In this document: positions 15,604-23,602 of the stretch, one piece after another
How positions within the stretch are numbered: position 1 is the stretch's first letter
How the letters are laid out: each line of letters opens with the position of its first letter
NCBI RefSeq assembly: GCF_017573465.1
Contig: NZ_JAGEPF010000043.1
Span: 23,243-87,242 of the forward strand
Reading direction: 5' to 3'
Length of the DNA: 64,000 bases
From: Actinomadura violacea
Lineage (GTDB): Bacteria > Actinomycetota > Actinomycetes > Streptosporangiales > Streptosporangiaceae
Made by a program: the position numbers and the translations under genes
The notes under the pieces: generated by a model
What the model was told of the DNA's origin: nothing
Database searches by the model: none
What the model saw: the letters and a program-made list of their open reading frames with translations, nothing else

Positions 15604-15864
15604 ATGGCTGCTCTACGGTTGGTCGCAATCGACCCGGACACCGACGGTGGGCACTGCCCGGCGCTGATCGTGGACGACGCCACCGGTGATCTACTGTTCC
15701 AGGGACCTCAGGTCACCTCAGCGGGCGAGCTGGCGGAAGTCGACGGGCTGAGCCCGATCGGCCCCAACGAGATCGTGGGTCGCATCCCCGCACGGATGAG
15801 GGATGTCCTGTTGAAGGCGCTGATGGAGGAAGCCGATGCGGACGCTGGAACTCAAAGGCTTTGA
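15604..15864 (+). CDS. Small hypothetical protein upstream of a DUF6879-like gene
   Basis: 86 residues. It opens with LRLVAIDPDTDGGHCPALIVDDATGDLLFQGPQ, a beta-rich segment, and ends in an acidic helix. The family is recognisable as a common neighbour of DUF6879/HTH genes in actinomycetes but has no known function. The ATG at 15604 is preceded by GGGAGG. The end overlaps the next gene by 29 bases. Confidence 0.72.
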   Translation: MAALRLVAIDPDTDGGHCPALIVDDATGDLLFQGPQVTSAGELAEVDGLSPIGPNEIVGRIPARMRDVLLKALMEEADADAGTQRL

Positions 15865-16357
15865 CGAGCTGATCGGCGGCTGCACGACCCAGGCGCTGCA
15901 CCTGGAGATGCGCGACGCCTACGTTCCCTCCGATCCGTCCTTCCGAGCGTTCACCGGTGACGGCCCTGCATACGACCGGACGCAGCGCGAGAGCGACTGG
16001 CACGCCCTGATCGCTCCGGCGGTCGCCCGGGGCGTCTCGGTGCGTCGCGCGCGCATCGTCTCCGAGCCCGTGACGCCCTACATCAGGTTCGAATACGCGG
16101 TCACCGAGTCGATGAACCTGTCGGCCGGGGAGCAGGTGCGCTGGCTCCCGCGCAGGAACGCCAGCGACCTCGCACTGCCGGGCAACGACTTCTGGCTGTT
16201 CGACGATCGCCTGATCCGGTTCCACCACTTCGCGGGGGACGGAGAGCACATCGAGGATGAGCTGACCGACGATCCGGCGGCCATCAAGCTGTGCGCCCAG
16301 GCCTTCGAGGCCGTCTGGGATCGGGCCATCGACCACCGGGAGTACCGGATCAGCTAG
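15836..16357 (+). CDS. DUF6879-like protein
   Basis: 173 residues. The pattern YVPSDPSFRAF, then DWHALIAPAVARGVSVRRARIVSEPVTPYIRFEY, then WLPRRNASDLALPGNDFWLFDDRLIRFHHF is characteristic of the DUF6879 group, encoded beside HTH regulators. Its role is unknown; a signalling partner of the HTH protein is the usual suggestion. It is in one unit with the small gene before it and the HTH gene 30 bases after. Confidence 0.8.
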   Translation: MRTLELKGFDELIGGCTTQALHLEMRDAYVPSDPSFRAFTGDGPAYDRTQRESDWHALIAPAVARGVSVRRARIVSEPVTPYIRFEYAVTESMNLSAGEQVRWLPRRNASDLALPGNDFWLFDDRLIRFHHFAGDGEHIEDELTDDPAAIKLCAQAFEAVWDRAIDHREYRIS

Positions 16358-16387
16358 GGTCGGTGAGATCTCCGTCAGACCGTTGCC

Positions 16388-17248
16388 ATGCCGTCGTCAC
16401 CTTCGCCTTCTTCCAGCGTCCAGGCTGCGCGCCAGTCCCTCGCCGACCGGCTGCGTGAGCTTCGCCAAGCTGCCGAGCTGTCCGGGACGGACCTCGCGGC
16501 CGCGGTCGGCTGGCACAAGAGCAAGGTCAGCCGGATCGAGAAGGCGGTCCAGCCGGTAACCCAGTCCGATATCCGCGCGTGGTGCGAGGCCTGCGGTGCT
16601 CAGGGCCAGGCTGACGACCTCATCGCGTCCCTTCGTGCAGCCGAAGGCGGGTACGTCGAATGGCGGCGGCTGGAGCCGACGGGACTGCGCAAGCTTCAGC
16701 AGTCCTACGTGCCGCTGTACGAGCAGACCCGCTGGATGCGGGTGTACCAGCCGCACGTCATCCCCGGCCTGTTCCAGACGGCCGGGTACGTGCGGGCGCT
16801 GCTGCAGGCCATCACCGACTTCCGGAACATCCCCAACGACGTTGAGGCCGCAGTCGAAGCCAGGCTGGGCCGGCGGCGCGTCCTGACGACGGGCGGCCAC
16901 ACCTTCGCGTTCCTTATCGAGCAGTGCGTCCTGGACTACCGGATCGGCGGACCAGCGGTCATGGCCGAGCAGCTCCGTCGCCTGCTCGAAGACATGTCGC
17001 TGCCCTCGGTCTCGGTAGGCATCATTCCCGCCAGTGCGCCACGGCCGATGTGGCCGGTCGAGGGCTTCACGGTCTACGACACCACACAGGTCCACGTCGA
17101 GCTGCTCACCGCGAACGTCACCGTCACCGCGCCGAGCGAGCTGAATACCTACTTCAAGGCGTTCGACGAACTGTCCGCCCTCGCCGTCTACGGCTCAGCC
17201 GCCCGCGAGCTGATCAGCGAGTCCCTCGCCGCGCTCGAAGCCCAGTAG
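16388..17248 (+). CDS. XRE-family regulator with DUF5753 domain
   Basis: 286 residues. The HTH is at about residues 20-75 (LRELRQAAELSGTDLAAAVGWHKSKVSRIEK), and the DUF5753 region includes YQPHVIPGLFQTAGYVRALL, RRRVL, FLIEQCVLDYRIGG and GIIPASAPRPMWPVEGF. It is the regulator of the DUF6879 unit. The paralogue at 4213 is on the other strand with a DUF397 partner. Confidence 0.88.
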   Translation: MPSSPSPSSSVQAARQSLADRLRELRQAAELSGTDLAAAVGWHKSKVSRIEKAVQPVTQSDIRAWCEACGAQGQADDLIASLRAAEGGYVEWRRLEPTGLRKLQQSYVPLYEQTRWMRVYQPHVIPGLFQTAGYVRALLQAITDFRNIPNDVEAAVEARLGRRRVLTTGGHTFAFLIEQCVLDYRIGGPAVMAEQLRRLLEDMSLPSVSVGIIPASAPRPMWPVEGFTVYDTTQVHVELLTANVTVTAPSELNTYFKAFDELSALAVYGSAARELISESLAALEAQ

Positions 17249-17389
17249 CGCAACACAGGCGCAACTCCGCGCAACTTCATGGACCGGCGTCCTGACGACC
17301 GGTCAGTGTCGGTGGTGCACAGAGTTCCACCCCGAAGCACCGCCCGCGATCTGGCCTCACCACGGCTGACGGACTCGATTGGCGACCGC

Positions 17390-17692
17390 ATGACCTCGCA
17401 GAAGCTCCACCACGCGGACGACATCCCACACGTCGACGAGAACGACCCGCTACCCGCCCTCGGCATTCCCGAGGGACGCTGGGCGGCTCCTTACCTGTCG
17501 GACACGACCGGCCTGTGGACCGTTCATCTGCGCGGGCCGCTCACACGCCTGGAGTTGGACGCCGGGCTGGTGGACAGGCTCCACGCCTCGGAGTGGTCGG
17601 AGCTCAAGAAGGCGATGGCGCGGCAGGATGAGCGGGCCCGGGAGGTCACCGACTCGCCGGACATGGCGCCCACCTGGTCGCACCGGCCTTAG
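17390..17692 (+). CDS. Hypothetical protein, about 100 residues
   Basis: Hydrophilic. The ordered part reads GIPEGRWAAPYLSDTTGLWTVHLRGPLTRLELDAGLVDRLH, followed by a charged helix. The ATG at 17390 is taken because the upstream extension to 17279 has low protein-like character. The next small gene starts two bases after its stop. Not recognised. Confidence 0.55.
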   Translation: MTSQKLHHADDIPHVDENDPLPALGIPEGRWAAPYLSDTTGLWTVHLRGPLTRLELDAGLVDRLHASEWSELKKAMARQDERAREVTDSPDMAPTWSHRP

Positions 17693-17694
17693 CG

Positions 17695-17943
17695 ATGTCG
17701 GTCGACTATGGGCCCATCGTGGCCTGGGTGCTGATCTACGGCTTGGTCTGCGTCGTCTTCGGGGCCGGTATCACTTGGCTGATCTGGCCCTGGATCCACC
17801 GCCGAGGCGCACACCACCGAGGCGTCGCGCCGCGAGCGTCGACTCGTCCGCGAAACCCGCCGCCCGTTACACGGGCCGCCCAGCATCCGCTTCGACGAGG
17901 CGCGGCCCCACCTCCGCAGCGCCGGCAACAACGCCCCAGATAG
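17695..17943 (+). CDS. Small single-span membrane protein
   Basis: 82 residues: one hydrophobic span near the N-terminus (IVAWVLIYGLVCVVFGAGITWLIW, quoted in part: residues 8-31) and then a long Arg/Pro-rich cytoplasmic tail. It starts two bases behind the previous gene. No known family; the tail may be partly spurious. Confidence 0.45.
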   Translation: MSVDYGPIVAWVLIYGLVCVVFGAGITWLIWPWIHRRGAHHRGVAPRASTRPRNPPPVTRAAQHPLRRGAAPPPQRRQQRPR

Positions 17944-18259
17944 TGACCATGTAGGTCACGACCAGTCCGGACATCCCCAAGACACCTCCGGGCTGCGGAG
18001 AGGGGGCTCCCCCTGGCCCCCGCGCCCCCACCGCCGCTCGGAGGGCCAAACCTCCGGCAGCGCCAGCTCGCCGGAGAAGCCCAAGCAGACATCGCCAAGG
18101 AAGGACGTGGTCTATAGCGCCTTGCTCATCCAAGGGCGGACAACCCATGGGTCTCGACGGTCGTGACCCATGCGGGCCCCGGTTCCCTCGGCCGGGGCCC
18201 GTTCGCCAGACCTGTAGAACCCGGCATCTGACCGAGCCGGAAGGCTCAAAGGAGGAACC
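17944..18259. other. Intergenic region with GC hairpin
   Basis: This 316-base gap holds no convincing gene. A 10-bp stem (CGGGCCCCGG/CCGGGGCCCG, 18173-18201) lies 58 bases upstream of the next start and may be a terminator or attenuator. AAAGGAGGAACC just before 18260 is a strong ribosome site. Confidence 0.5.
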
Positions 18260-19015
18260 GTGACCATCCTGCCGGAGACCGCACAGAGCATCGTTGCCGA
18301 CCTGCCCGAGCCGTTGCACGGCGGCTGGAACCGGATCGCCGGTGTCACCGTCCAGGGACGGCGGACCACCATCGACCCGGCGGAGTACTTCTTTCGCTAC
18401 GAGAACCCGTCCTGGCTGGTGTGCGACTGGAACGCCGTGAAGTCCGCACTGCTGGACGCGCACGAGACCCAGGACACCACGGTCGAGCAACTGGCGCTGC
18501 AGTTCATCAAGGAGCACGGCCGCTCCACGCGCGACCCCGCCGAGGTCCTCACGACCGCCTACGCCGTCTACTCCTACATGTTCCGCGAGGAGTACCTGAA
18601 GGACCCGTCGCTGGCGGCCATGGGCGTCACGGCCCGGGACCTGCGCGTGCTGACCGAGATGGGCACCATGATGGCCCTGAACCGCGTCGAGCTGGACGGG
18701 TCGATCAGCAACGTCGGCCCGGCCTGGATGTTCGGCGAGGCCGCCAAGGTCGTGTACGACCTGGACACGCGCGAGGCCGAGAAGCTCGACGAGCTGTACC
18801 ACGGCACCTGGTTCAATGAGCCGCGCCGGGTCGAGCAGATCAAGGCGCACGCCGCCCTGGGCGGACGCCTGGTGCACGGATGCCAGTCCGGCGTCGAGCA
18901 GCACATGGCGGGCGGCTGCGTGGCGCCCTACGGCGCGGACATCAACGAGTTCCGCCGCGAGCTTGGCGCCTTCCGCGACGAGTGGGTCGAAAGGGTCCGC
19001 GCCTGTGGCAACTGA
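18260..19015 (+). CDS. Hypothetical protein, 251 residues
   Basis: A soluble helical protein starting at a GTG behind AAAGGAGGAACC. Segments include YFFRYENPSWLVCDWNAV, AVYSYMFREEYLKDPSLAAMG and a Cys/His/Gly-containing tail (LVHGCQSGVEQHMAGGCVAPYG). No domain is recognised. It overlaps the start of the phosphotransferase-like gene by 11 bases, so the two are translated together with the third gene at 19949. Confidence 0.72.
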   Translation: MTILPETAQSIVADLPEPLHGGWNRIAGVTVQGRRTTIDPAEYFFRYENPSWLVCDWNAVKSALLDAHETQDTTVEQLALQFIKEHGRSTRDPAEVLTTAYAVYSYMFREEYLKDPSLAAMGVTARDLRVLTEMGTMMALNRVELDGSISNVGPAWMFGEAAKVVYDLDTREAEKLDELYHGTWFNEPRRVEQIKAHAALGGRLVHGCQSGVEQHMAGGCVAPYGADINEFRRELGAFRDEWVERVRACGN

Positions 19016-19967
19016 TTCTCCGAGCGGTCAGGCGGCCGCCCCTCGCGGGGTGGCCGTCCGGCCCGAAACCGTACAAGCCCTCGCCGAACAGATCGGCGCC
19101 GCGGTCAGCACACGCGAGAAGGTCCGCGTGTGGTCGATGTCGGGCGTGGAGCGCCTCCACCTGGACGACGGCAGAACCGTCATCCTGAAGTACGCGGTGG
19201 AGCGGTTCGGCGCCGAGCCGGCGATCCTTCGACACGCCGCCTCGCACAACGTCCCAGTCCCCGCAGTGCTGGCCAGTACCGTCCAACCGGACGGCAGCGC
19301 GGCGTTCCTACTGGAAGACCTCGGCGAGCAGATCCGGGACGCCACCCTCCACGACGCCGCCCAGGCAGCCGTGGCCGTCCACCGGTGCCCACCGATGGAC
19401 GGCATCCCCGTCCTGGACCAGGCCGCCTTGGAAGCCCTGCCCACCAAAGCCCTCCGGACCCTAGAGCAGCTCCAGGCCGCCGGCAGATGGCAGGAAGCCG
19501 ACACGAACGGCATCCGCAAAGCCCTGCAGCGTCTCGAAGGCCTGGCCAGCCACCGGGCCACCGGCGCGGAGCTTCCTCCGTTCGGCCTGTGCCACAGCGA
19601 ATTCCATCCGACCTCACTCCATGTCACCGACCGAGGCCCCTATCTCCTGGACCTGGCGCGGGCCTTCACCGGCCCCGGCCTGCTCGACATGGTGTCCTGG
19701 CAAGGCACGGGTGATCCCATGAACTTGGGCAAGGTGACGCAGCTGCTCAACGCCTATATGGACGCCGGCGGCCCCGAGGAAGCCCTCGCCGACCGCGGCG
19801 GATTGCCCGCCCACCGCTGGGCCGGCGGCTGGTTCAAGCTCTGGGTCACCGAGTGGTTCCTCGAAGCCACGCTCAAGTACGCCGCAACCACCGAACACGA
19901 CGACTCCAACCAACTCGGCACCCTGCGCGACCTGAAAGAAGCCCTGGAATGCCTGGCGGACACCTGA
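19005..19967 (+). CDS. Aminoglycoside phosphotransferase (APH)-like kinase-fold protein
   Basis: 320 residues from the GTG at 19005. The N-lobe reads VWSMSGVERLHLDDGRTVILKYAV, with a lysine in the ATP-site position. The Brenner-like loop is CHSEFHPTSL at about residue 195, followed by LLDLARAFTGPGLLDM. In active APH enzymes the loop is HxDxxxxN; here Asp is Glu and Asn is Ser, so activity may be altered or lost. It overlaps the genes on both sides. Substrate unknown. Confidence 0.72.
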   Translation: MATDSPSGQAAAPRGVAVRPETVQALAEQIGAAVSTREKVRVWSMSGVERLHLDDGRTVILKYAVERFGAEPAILRHAASHNVPVPAVLASTVQPDGSAAFLLEDLGEQIRDATLHDAAQAAVAVHRCPPMDGIPVLDQAALEALPTKALRTLEQLQAAGRWQEADTNGIRKALQRLEGLASHRATGAELPPFGLCHSEFHPTSLHVTDRGPYLLDLARAFTGPGLLDMVSWQGTGDPMNLGKVTQLLNAYMDAGGPEEALADRGGLPAHRWAGGWFKLWVTEWFLEATLKYAATTEHDDSNQLGTLRDLKEALECLADT

Positions 19968-20443
19968 AGGAACAGCAGATCCACCCCGCCGAACGCCTCG
20001 CCCTGCCCGGCGGCGGCCTCGCCGACATCGACCTCCGCATGATCCCGCTCGTCCGAGCCCTCTGGGCGCTGAACTTCACCACCATGGGCTGCTGCCAAGA
20101 CCTCGGCGAATCGATCGAACACAACGGCCACGGCTCACCCGTCCAGGCCAAGGACCGGCAACGCTGGGCAACCTTCTACAAGGGACACGCCTGGCTAAAA
20201 CTGCCGGTCAACGACGCTGAGCGGCTCATTGGCATCTTGGGAGGAGATCAGATATTTGGACACCGGATGCGCCGCTGGACCCACCCCGAAGCCTGGCAGG
20301 CGGTGCTCTGGCTGATCCCCACCGACGACGGCTGCGCAAGGCCCGAACCAACAGCGCAGATCACCTTCCCCGCACCTCAGATCAAAGACCTCGTGAACCT
20401 CCTCACGACTCGTTGGAAAACGCTTAATGACGCTCGCCTCTAA
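19949..20443 (+). CDS. Hypothetical protein, 164 residues
   Basis: Soluble. Landmarks are LRMIPLVRALWALNFTTMGCCQDLGESIEHN and YKGHAWLKLPVNDAERLIGILGG. It overlaps the APH-like gene by 19 bases and belongs to the same three-gene unit. Similar short proteins with a TxxCCQD motif accompany actinomycete mobile elements, but I cannot name a function. Confidence 0.65.
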   Translation: MPGGHLKEQQIHPAERLALPGGGLADIDLRMIPLVRALWALNFTTMGCCQDLGESIEHNGHGSPVQAKDRQRWATFYKGHAWLKLPVNDAERLIGILGGDQIFGHRMRRWTHPEAWQAVLWLIPTDDGCARPEPTAQITFPAPQIKDLVNLLTTRWKTLNDARL

Positions 20444-20485
20444 CGGCTTTCCCCTTGCCCGCGGCACTGCGAGGGATGTATTACG

Positions 20486-21277
20486 TTAAGCGGAGGTCAC
20501 ATAATCGACTACCTGTCGTGTATAGACGCATAGCGCCGCCAGCAGTTGAGTCACCCCTTCCTGGCGGCCACCCGGCAATGCGACCTGCACTTGGCCCACG
20601 ATGTTGAAGCTTCCCTTGACGTCGGCGACTCGTCCTTTGGTGCGCCAGTGCATTAGCGTCTGACCGTCTTCGAACGGAGTGGCGAAGACCTCGACTTCTG
20701 GTGGGAGACTTGCCCGGGCCCCTGCCTCGGATTCGAAGACCAGGGCGCCTTCGTGCCGCAGTTCGCTCGGCTCAAGGGATCCCGCCACTTGGATGTAGTG
20801 CTTGTCTTGGTTGTCGAGGTCGCGGAGCAGGACCAATGGGTCATTTCTCGCGGCTTGATCGTCTCCACGCTGGAAGGGCTGGATAGCTTCGATGGCCGTC
20901 CGGTACTCGATGGGCAGGTCTTTGATCTTCAACCGGTCCTTCGACCATGCCTGCTGGGTGGCGGAGACGGGGAACGAGACGCGTTTTGCCTTGCTGGCAG
21001 GAACAGCGGCGGCTCCGGCAATACTCATGACCAGGTTGTCGAGAGTGGCCCGCAAGTGATGCACCGACTCACCGAAGCTCCAACACCATTCCTCCAGTGG
21101 AGGGGTCTGTTGGAGCCGTAGGATGACCGACAAGCTGAGCCGGTCATCGGCGATTTGGACCTCACCACGCGCAGGCTCGGACGTCACCCAGGTCTGGATC
21201 GAGGAGGCCAACTGCCGGCCAACCTGCTCAGCGCGGGTGATGCGCTTGAGGTGCGGGGTGGGGTCGAGAGCGGTCAT
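20486..21277 (-). CDS. Hypothetical protein, 263 residues
   Basis: A soluble mixed protein. Notable parts are SFGESVHHLRATLDNLV and PLVLLRDLDNQDKHYIQVAG near the middle. The histidine-containing helix with R-x-x-L-D-N and the later D-N-Q-D-K-H resemble HEPN-like or defence-associated proteins of unknown function, which is a weak inference. It stands alone on the minus strand beside the CRISPR locus. Confidence 0.65.
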   Translation of the reverse strand: MTALDPTPHLKRITRAEQVGRQLASSIQTWVTSEPARGEVQIADDRLSLSVILRLQQTPPLEEWCWSFGESVHHLRATLDNLVMSIAGAAAVPASKAKRVSFPVSATQQAWSKDRLKIKDLPIEYRTAIEAIQPFQRGDDQAARNDPLVLLRDLDNQDKHYIQVAGSLEPSELRHEGALVFESEAGARASLPPEVEVFATPFEDGQTLMHWRTKGRVADVKGSFNIVGQVQVALPGGRQEGVTQLLAALCVYTRQVVDYVTSA

Positions 21278-21416
21278 ATGATGAGTGTTTAGGGCATAGC
21301 TCTACGTGGCAACTCGTTTAGTCGCTGCTGCCAGGGCGGTGTCGCTGGTGGGTGGTGCCGATGCGGAACGTGCGGCTGAGCGTCAGTAGATCGGTTGCCC
21401 CAGGGATGATGGGCTT

Positions 21417-21531
21417 GCAGCGACGCCTGCGCGGCAACCGGCCAGCTGGTGATCAACCGCACGTTCATCATCAGCGGGGCCCGCCACCGCTAATTGACAC
21501 CTTCGACGCCTCTCGCTTCGGAAACACCGGT
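21417..21531. repeat. Left copy of the 115-bp inverted repeat flanking the CRISPR-Cas locus
   Basis: Reverse-complement match to 29443-29557 with 14 mismatches in 115 positions and no gaps (my count). Its inner end repeats the leader motif of array 2 in inverted orientation (CTTCGGAAACACC) and is fused at about 21531/21532 to a half CRISPR repeat. Confidence 0.88.
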
Positions 21532-22457
21532 CCAGCGAGGGCCGGTGTCGGGACGCCAACCAAGACGACATCGATATACCCGTTGACGAACCCGCGATGA
21601 GGACCGGCCAGCGAGAGCTGGTGTCGGTACGTGGCAGATCGCTAACCTGCGGACCACGAACCCGAACCCGCAATGAGGACCGGCCGTCGAGGGCCGGTGT
21701 CGGCAGCGTGGCGACGACGTGCCGCTCCGGGTCCCACATGTCCCCGCAATGAGGACCGGCCTACGGGGGCCGGTGTCGGACCGGGCACCAGGTGTTCACG
21801 GTCCGGCGGCCCTCGACAGTCCCGCAATGAGAACCAGCCAGCGAGGGCTGGTGTCGGCGGGAGTCGGCGAGCAGCCGCCCGACTTGTTCAGGAGCCCGCA
21901 ATGAGGACCGGCCACCGAGGGCCGATGTCGGGCAGATCGTGACCGGCCAGGCCTACAAACTCGTGCATCCCACAATGAGGAGCGCCCAACGAGGGCCGGT
22001 GTCGGCGGCCGTTGCCGGCGGGCACCGCCGCCACAAGGTTCAGCCCGCAATGAGGATCGGCCAGCGGGAGCCGGGTCGGTAGGCGTCGGCGTACGGCAGG
22101 TCGTCGCTGTGGTGGCTCCCGCAATGAGGACCGGCCGTCGAGGGCCGGTGTCGGAGCGGTACATCAGCATCTCGGCCGGCGGGAACCCGAACCCGCAATG
22201 AGGACCGGCCGTCCGAGGGCCGGTGTCGGCTTGATTCCGTGTGCGCGGGCCCGCTGCGCAACGATGTACCCGCAATGAGGACCGGCCATCGAGGGCCGGT
22301 GTCGGGATACCGGGCTGGACGCCCAGTTCCGTCTTCTTCACAGCCCCGCAATGAGGACCGGCCGTCGAGGGCCGGTGCCAGCGCCGGCAAGAAGATCGGC
22401 TGTACCACCTATGACCAGGTCCCGCAATGAGGACCGGCCGTCGAGGGCCGGTGCCGG
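21532..22457 (-). CRISPR. CRISPR array 1: 12 repeats plus a truncated one, 37-41-base spacers
   Basis: Repeats of 37 bases start at 21591, 21667, 21743, 21821, 21895, 21969, 22044, 22118, 22192, 22269, 22345 and 22421. A 20-base half repeat lies at 21532-21551. On the minus strand a repeat contains the hairpin ACCGGCC/GGCCGGT and ends in CATTGCGGG, comparable to the ATTGAAAC end of other type I repeats, so the array is read right to left. The left repeats are degenerate, the right ones nearly identical, placing the leader at the right. It belongs to the type I-G genes next to it. No spacer source was identified. Confidence 0.95.
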
Positions 22458-22651
22458 GCCAGGTGACCTGCTGGAATGACGGTGAGTGATGAAATTGAGA
22501 AGAATCGATGTCCGCTTTGTGCTCACAAAGGACGCTTTGGGCTTCGGGACCTTTCAGGGCTCTTGTGGGCGCTGGTGGTTCCGAAGTCAGGTTTGCATGG
22601 TCGGTGCCTGTGGATCCCGACCGGATGGACTTGCGGCAACGACGCGATGGT
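22458..22651 (-). promoter_or_regulatory. Leader of CRISPR array 1
   Basis: Flank on the conserved side of array 1. It shares two motifs with the flank of array 2: CGATGTCCGCTTTGTGCTC (22506) and GGTGGTTCCGAAG (22574). Their spacing is 68 bases here and 67 there, and their distance from the last repeat is nearly the same (48 and 49 bases). The promoter and integration signals should lie here. Confidence 0.7.
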
Positions 22652-23602
22652 TCACCAGTTCGTGGTGGCTGGTGTGAGCACACGAGCGCTCTTTGGCCCT
22701 CGGAGCTGTGTTCGCTCGGCTGCGGCCAGAGCGAAGATCGTCATGGTGCGCAGTAGTTTTCGGTTGGGTGTGGAATTGATGTCGGGGTGTTCGAGGAGTC
22801 CCTGTACTGCGTGCAGGTCGAGCGGTTCGGTCCAGAGGGGCCAGATCATCAGGTTATGGCGTGGTCGTCGATGCCAGAGGGTTGAGGTGACCGTGTCTCC
22901 ATTGCCGGAGAGCTTGAAGAGGCGTAGCGCCTGGGTTGCGAGCCAGGTGGCGCCGGGAACGCCGGCTTCCGTCGACTTGCCGTGGGGGTGGTCGGCTGCG
23001 CTGCGGACGACACGGTGGTCAAGGTATTCACCGGTGAACTTGTCGACGCGTCTCCATGCGGTGAGGGCTTCCTTCAGATAGGAGGGATCTTTGCGGACCT
23101 CTTGGAGAGGATTCATAAAGAAGGAGCGGAGGCTTTGCTGTCCAACGGGTGCGCAGAAGGGAGTGAGGGCTGCGCGTTGCTGCTCGTCGATGGCCAGGTC
23201 GGTGACGAGGCAGTGGAACCAGTGTTCGGCCTCGCTTCCGAGGTCGGCGATGCGAGCCGCCAGGGCGGGGTATTGCTCGCGTGGCACGCGCATGGGGTCT
23301 TTCTGTCCCAACGTTTCCCTGGCGGCGGCACCTGATTTGCTTGGTTTGGCCAAGGGGAAGCGGTCGTCGACATCGACGATTGCGGTAGTGTCCTTCGCTC
23401 TAGCGACGATACCGGCCAGAACCTCGGTTATTGCGTCGATGGATTCGAGGTCGCTGTGGAGTAGGGCGTTGCCAGTGCTGTCGGAGAAACTCAGCTTGAT
23501 CGGTGCGTCGGTTTCGTCGGTCAGTAGGCGGTGCATGCCGAGGACGGCAAGGAAGCCCAGCGGGTCACGGCCGTCGAGCGCCGACAGTTCGATCGTGGTC
23601 AT
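22652..23602 (-). CDS. Type I-G Cas8u-like/'Cas3-extension' family protein
   Basis: 316 residues from the ATG at 23602, which overlaps the cas3 stop (ATGA). The N-terminus IELSALDGRDPLGFLAVLGMHRLL has the DP-L-G-F-L-A-x-L-G pattern shared by Csx17/Cas8u-type subunits. The middle holds FFMNPLQEVRKDP and the end HNLMIWPLWTEPLDLHAVQGLLEHP. It probably supplies a large-subunit-type role in the surveillance complex or assists Cas3. Databases use several names for this family; the role is inferred from operon position. Confidence 0.72.
   Translation of the reverse strand: MTTIELSALDGRDPLGFLAVLGMHRLLTDETDAPIKLSFSDSTGNALLHSDLESIDAITEVLAGIVARAKDTTAIVDVDDRFPLAKPSKSGAAARETLGQKDPMRVPREQYPALAARIADLGSEAEHWFHCLVTDLAIDEQQRAALTPFCAPVGQQSLRSFFMNPLQEVRKDPSYLKEALTAWRRVDKFTGEYLDHRVVRSAADHPHGKSTEAGVPGATWLATQALRLFKLSGNGDTVTSTLWHRRPRHNLMIWPLWTEPLDLHAVQGLLEHPDINSTPNRKLLRTMTIFALAAAERTQLRGPKSARVLTPATTNW

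Noticed and set aside
21505..21551. A full degenerate CRISPR repeat at the left end of array 1
   Set aside because: Its left half is the end of the inverted repeat (leader-like sequence); only the 20 bases from 21532 match a CRISPR repeat.
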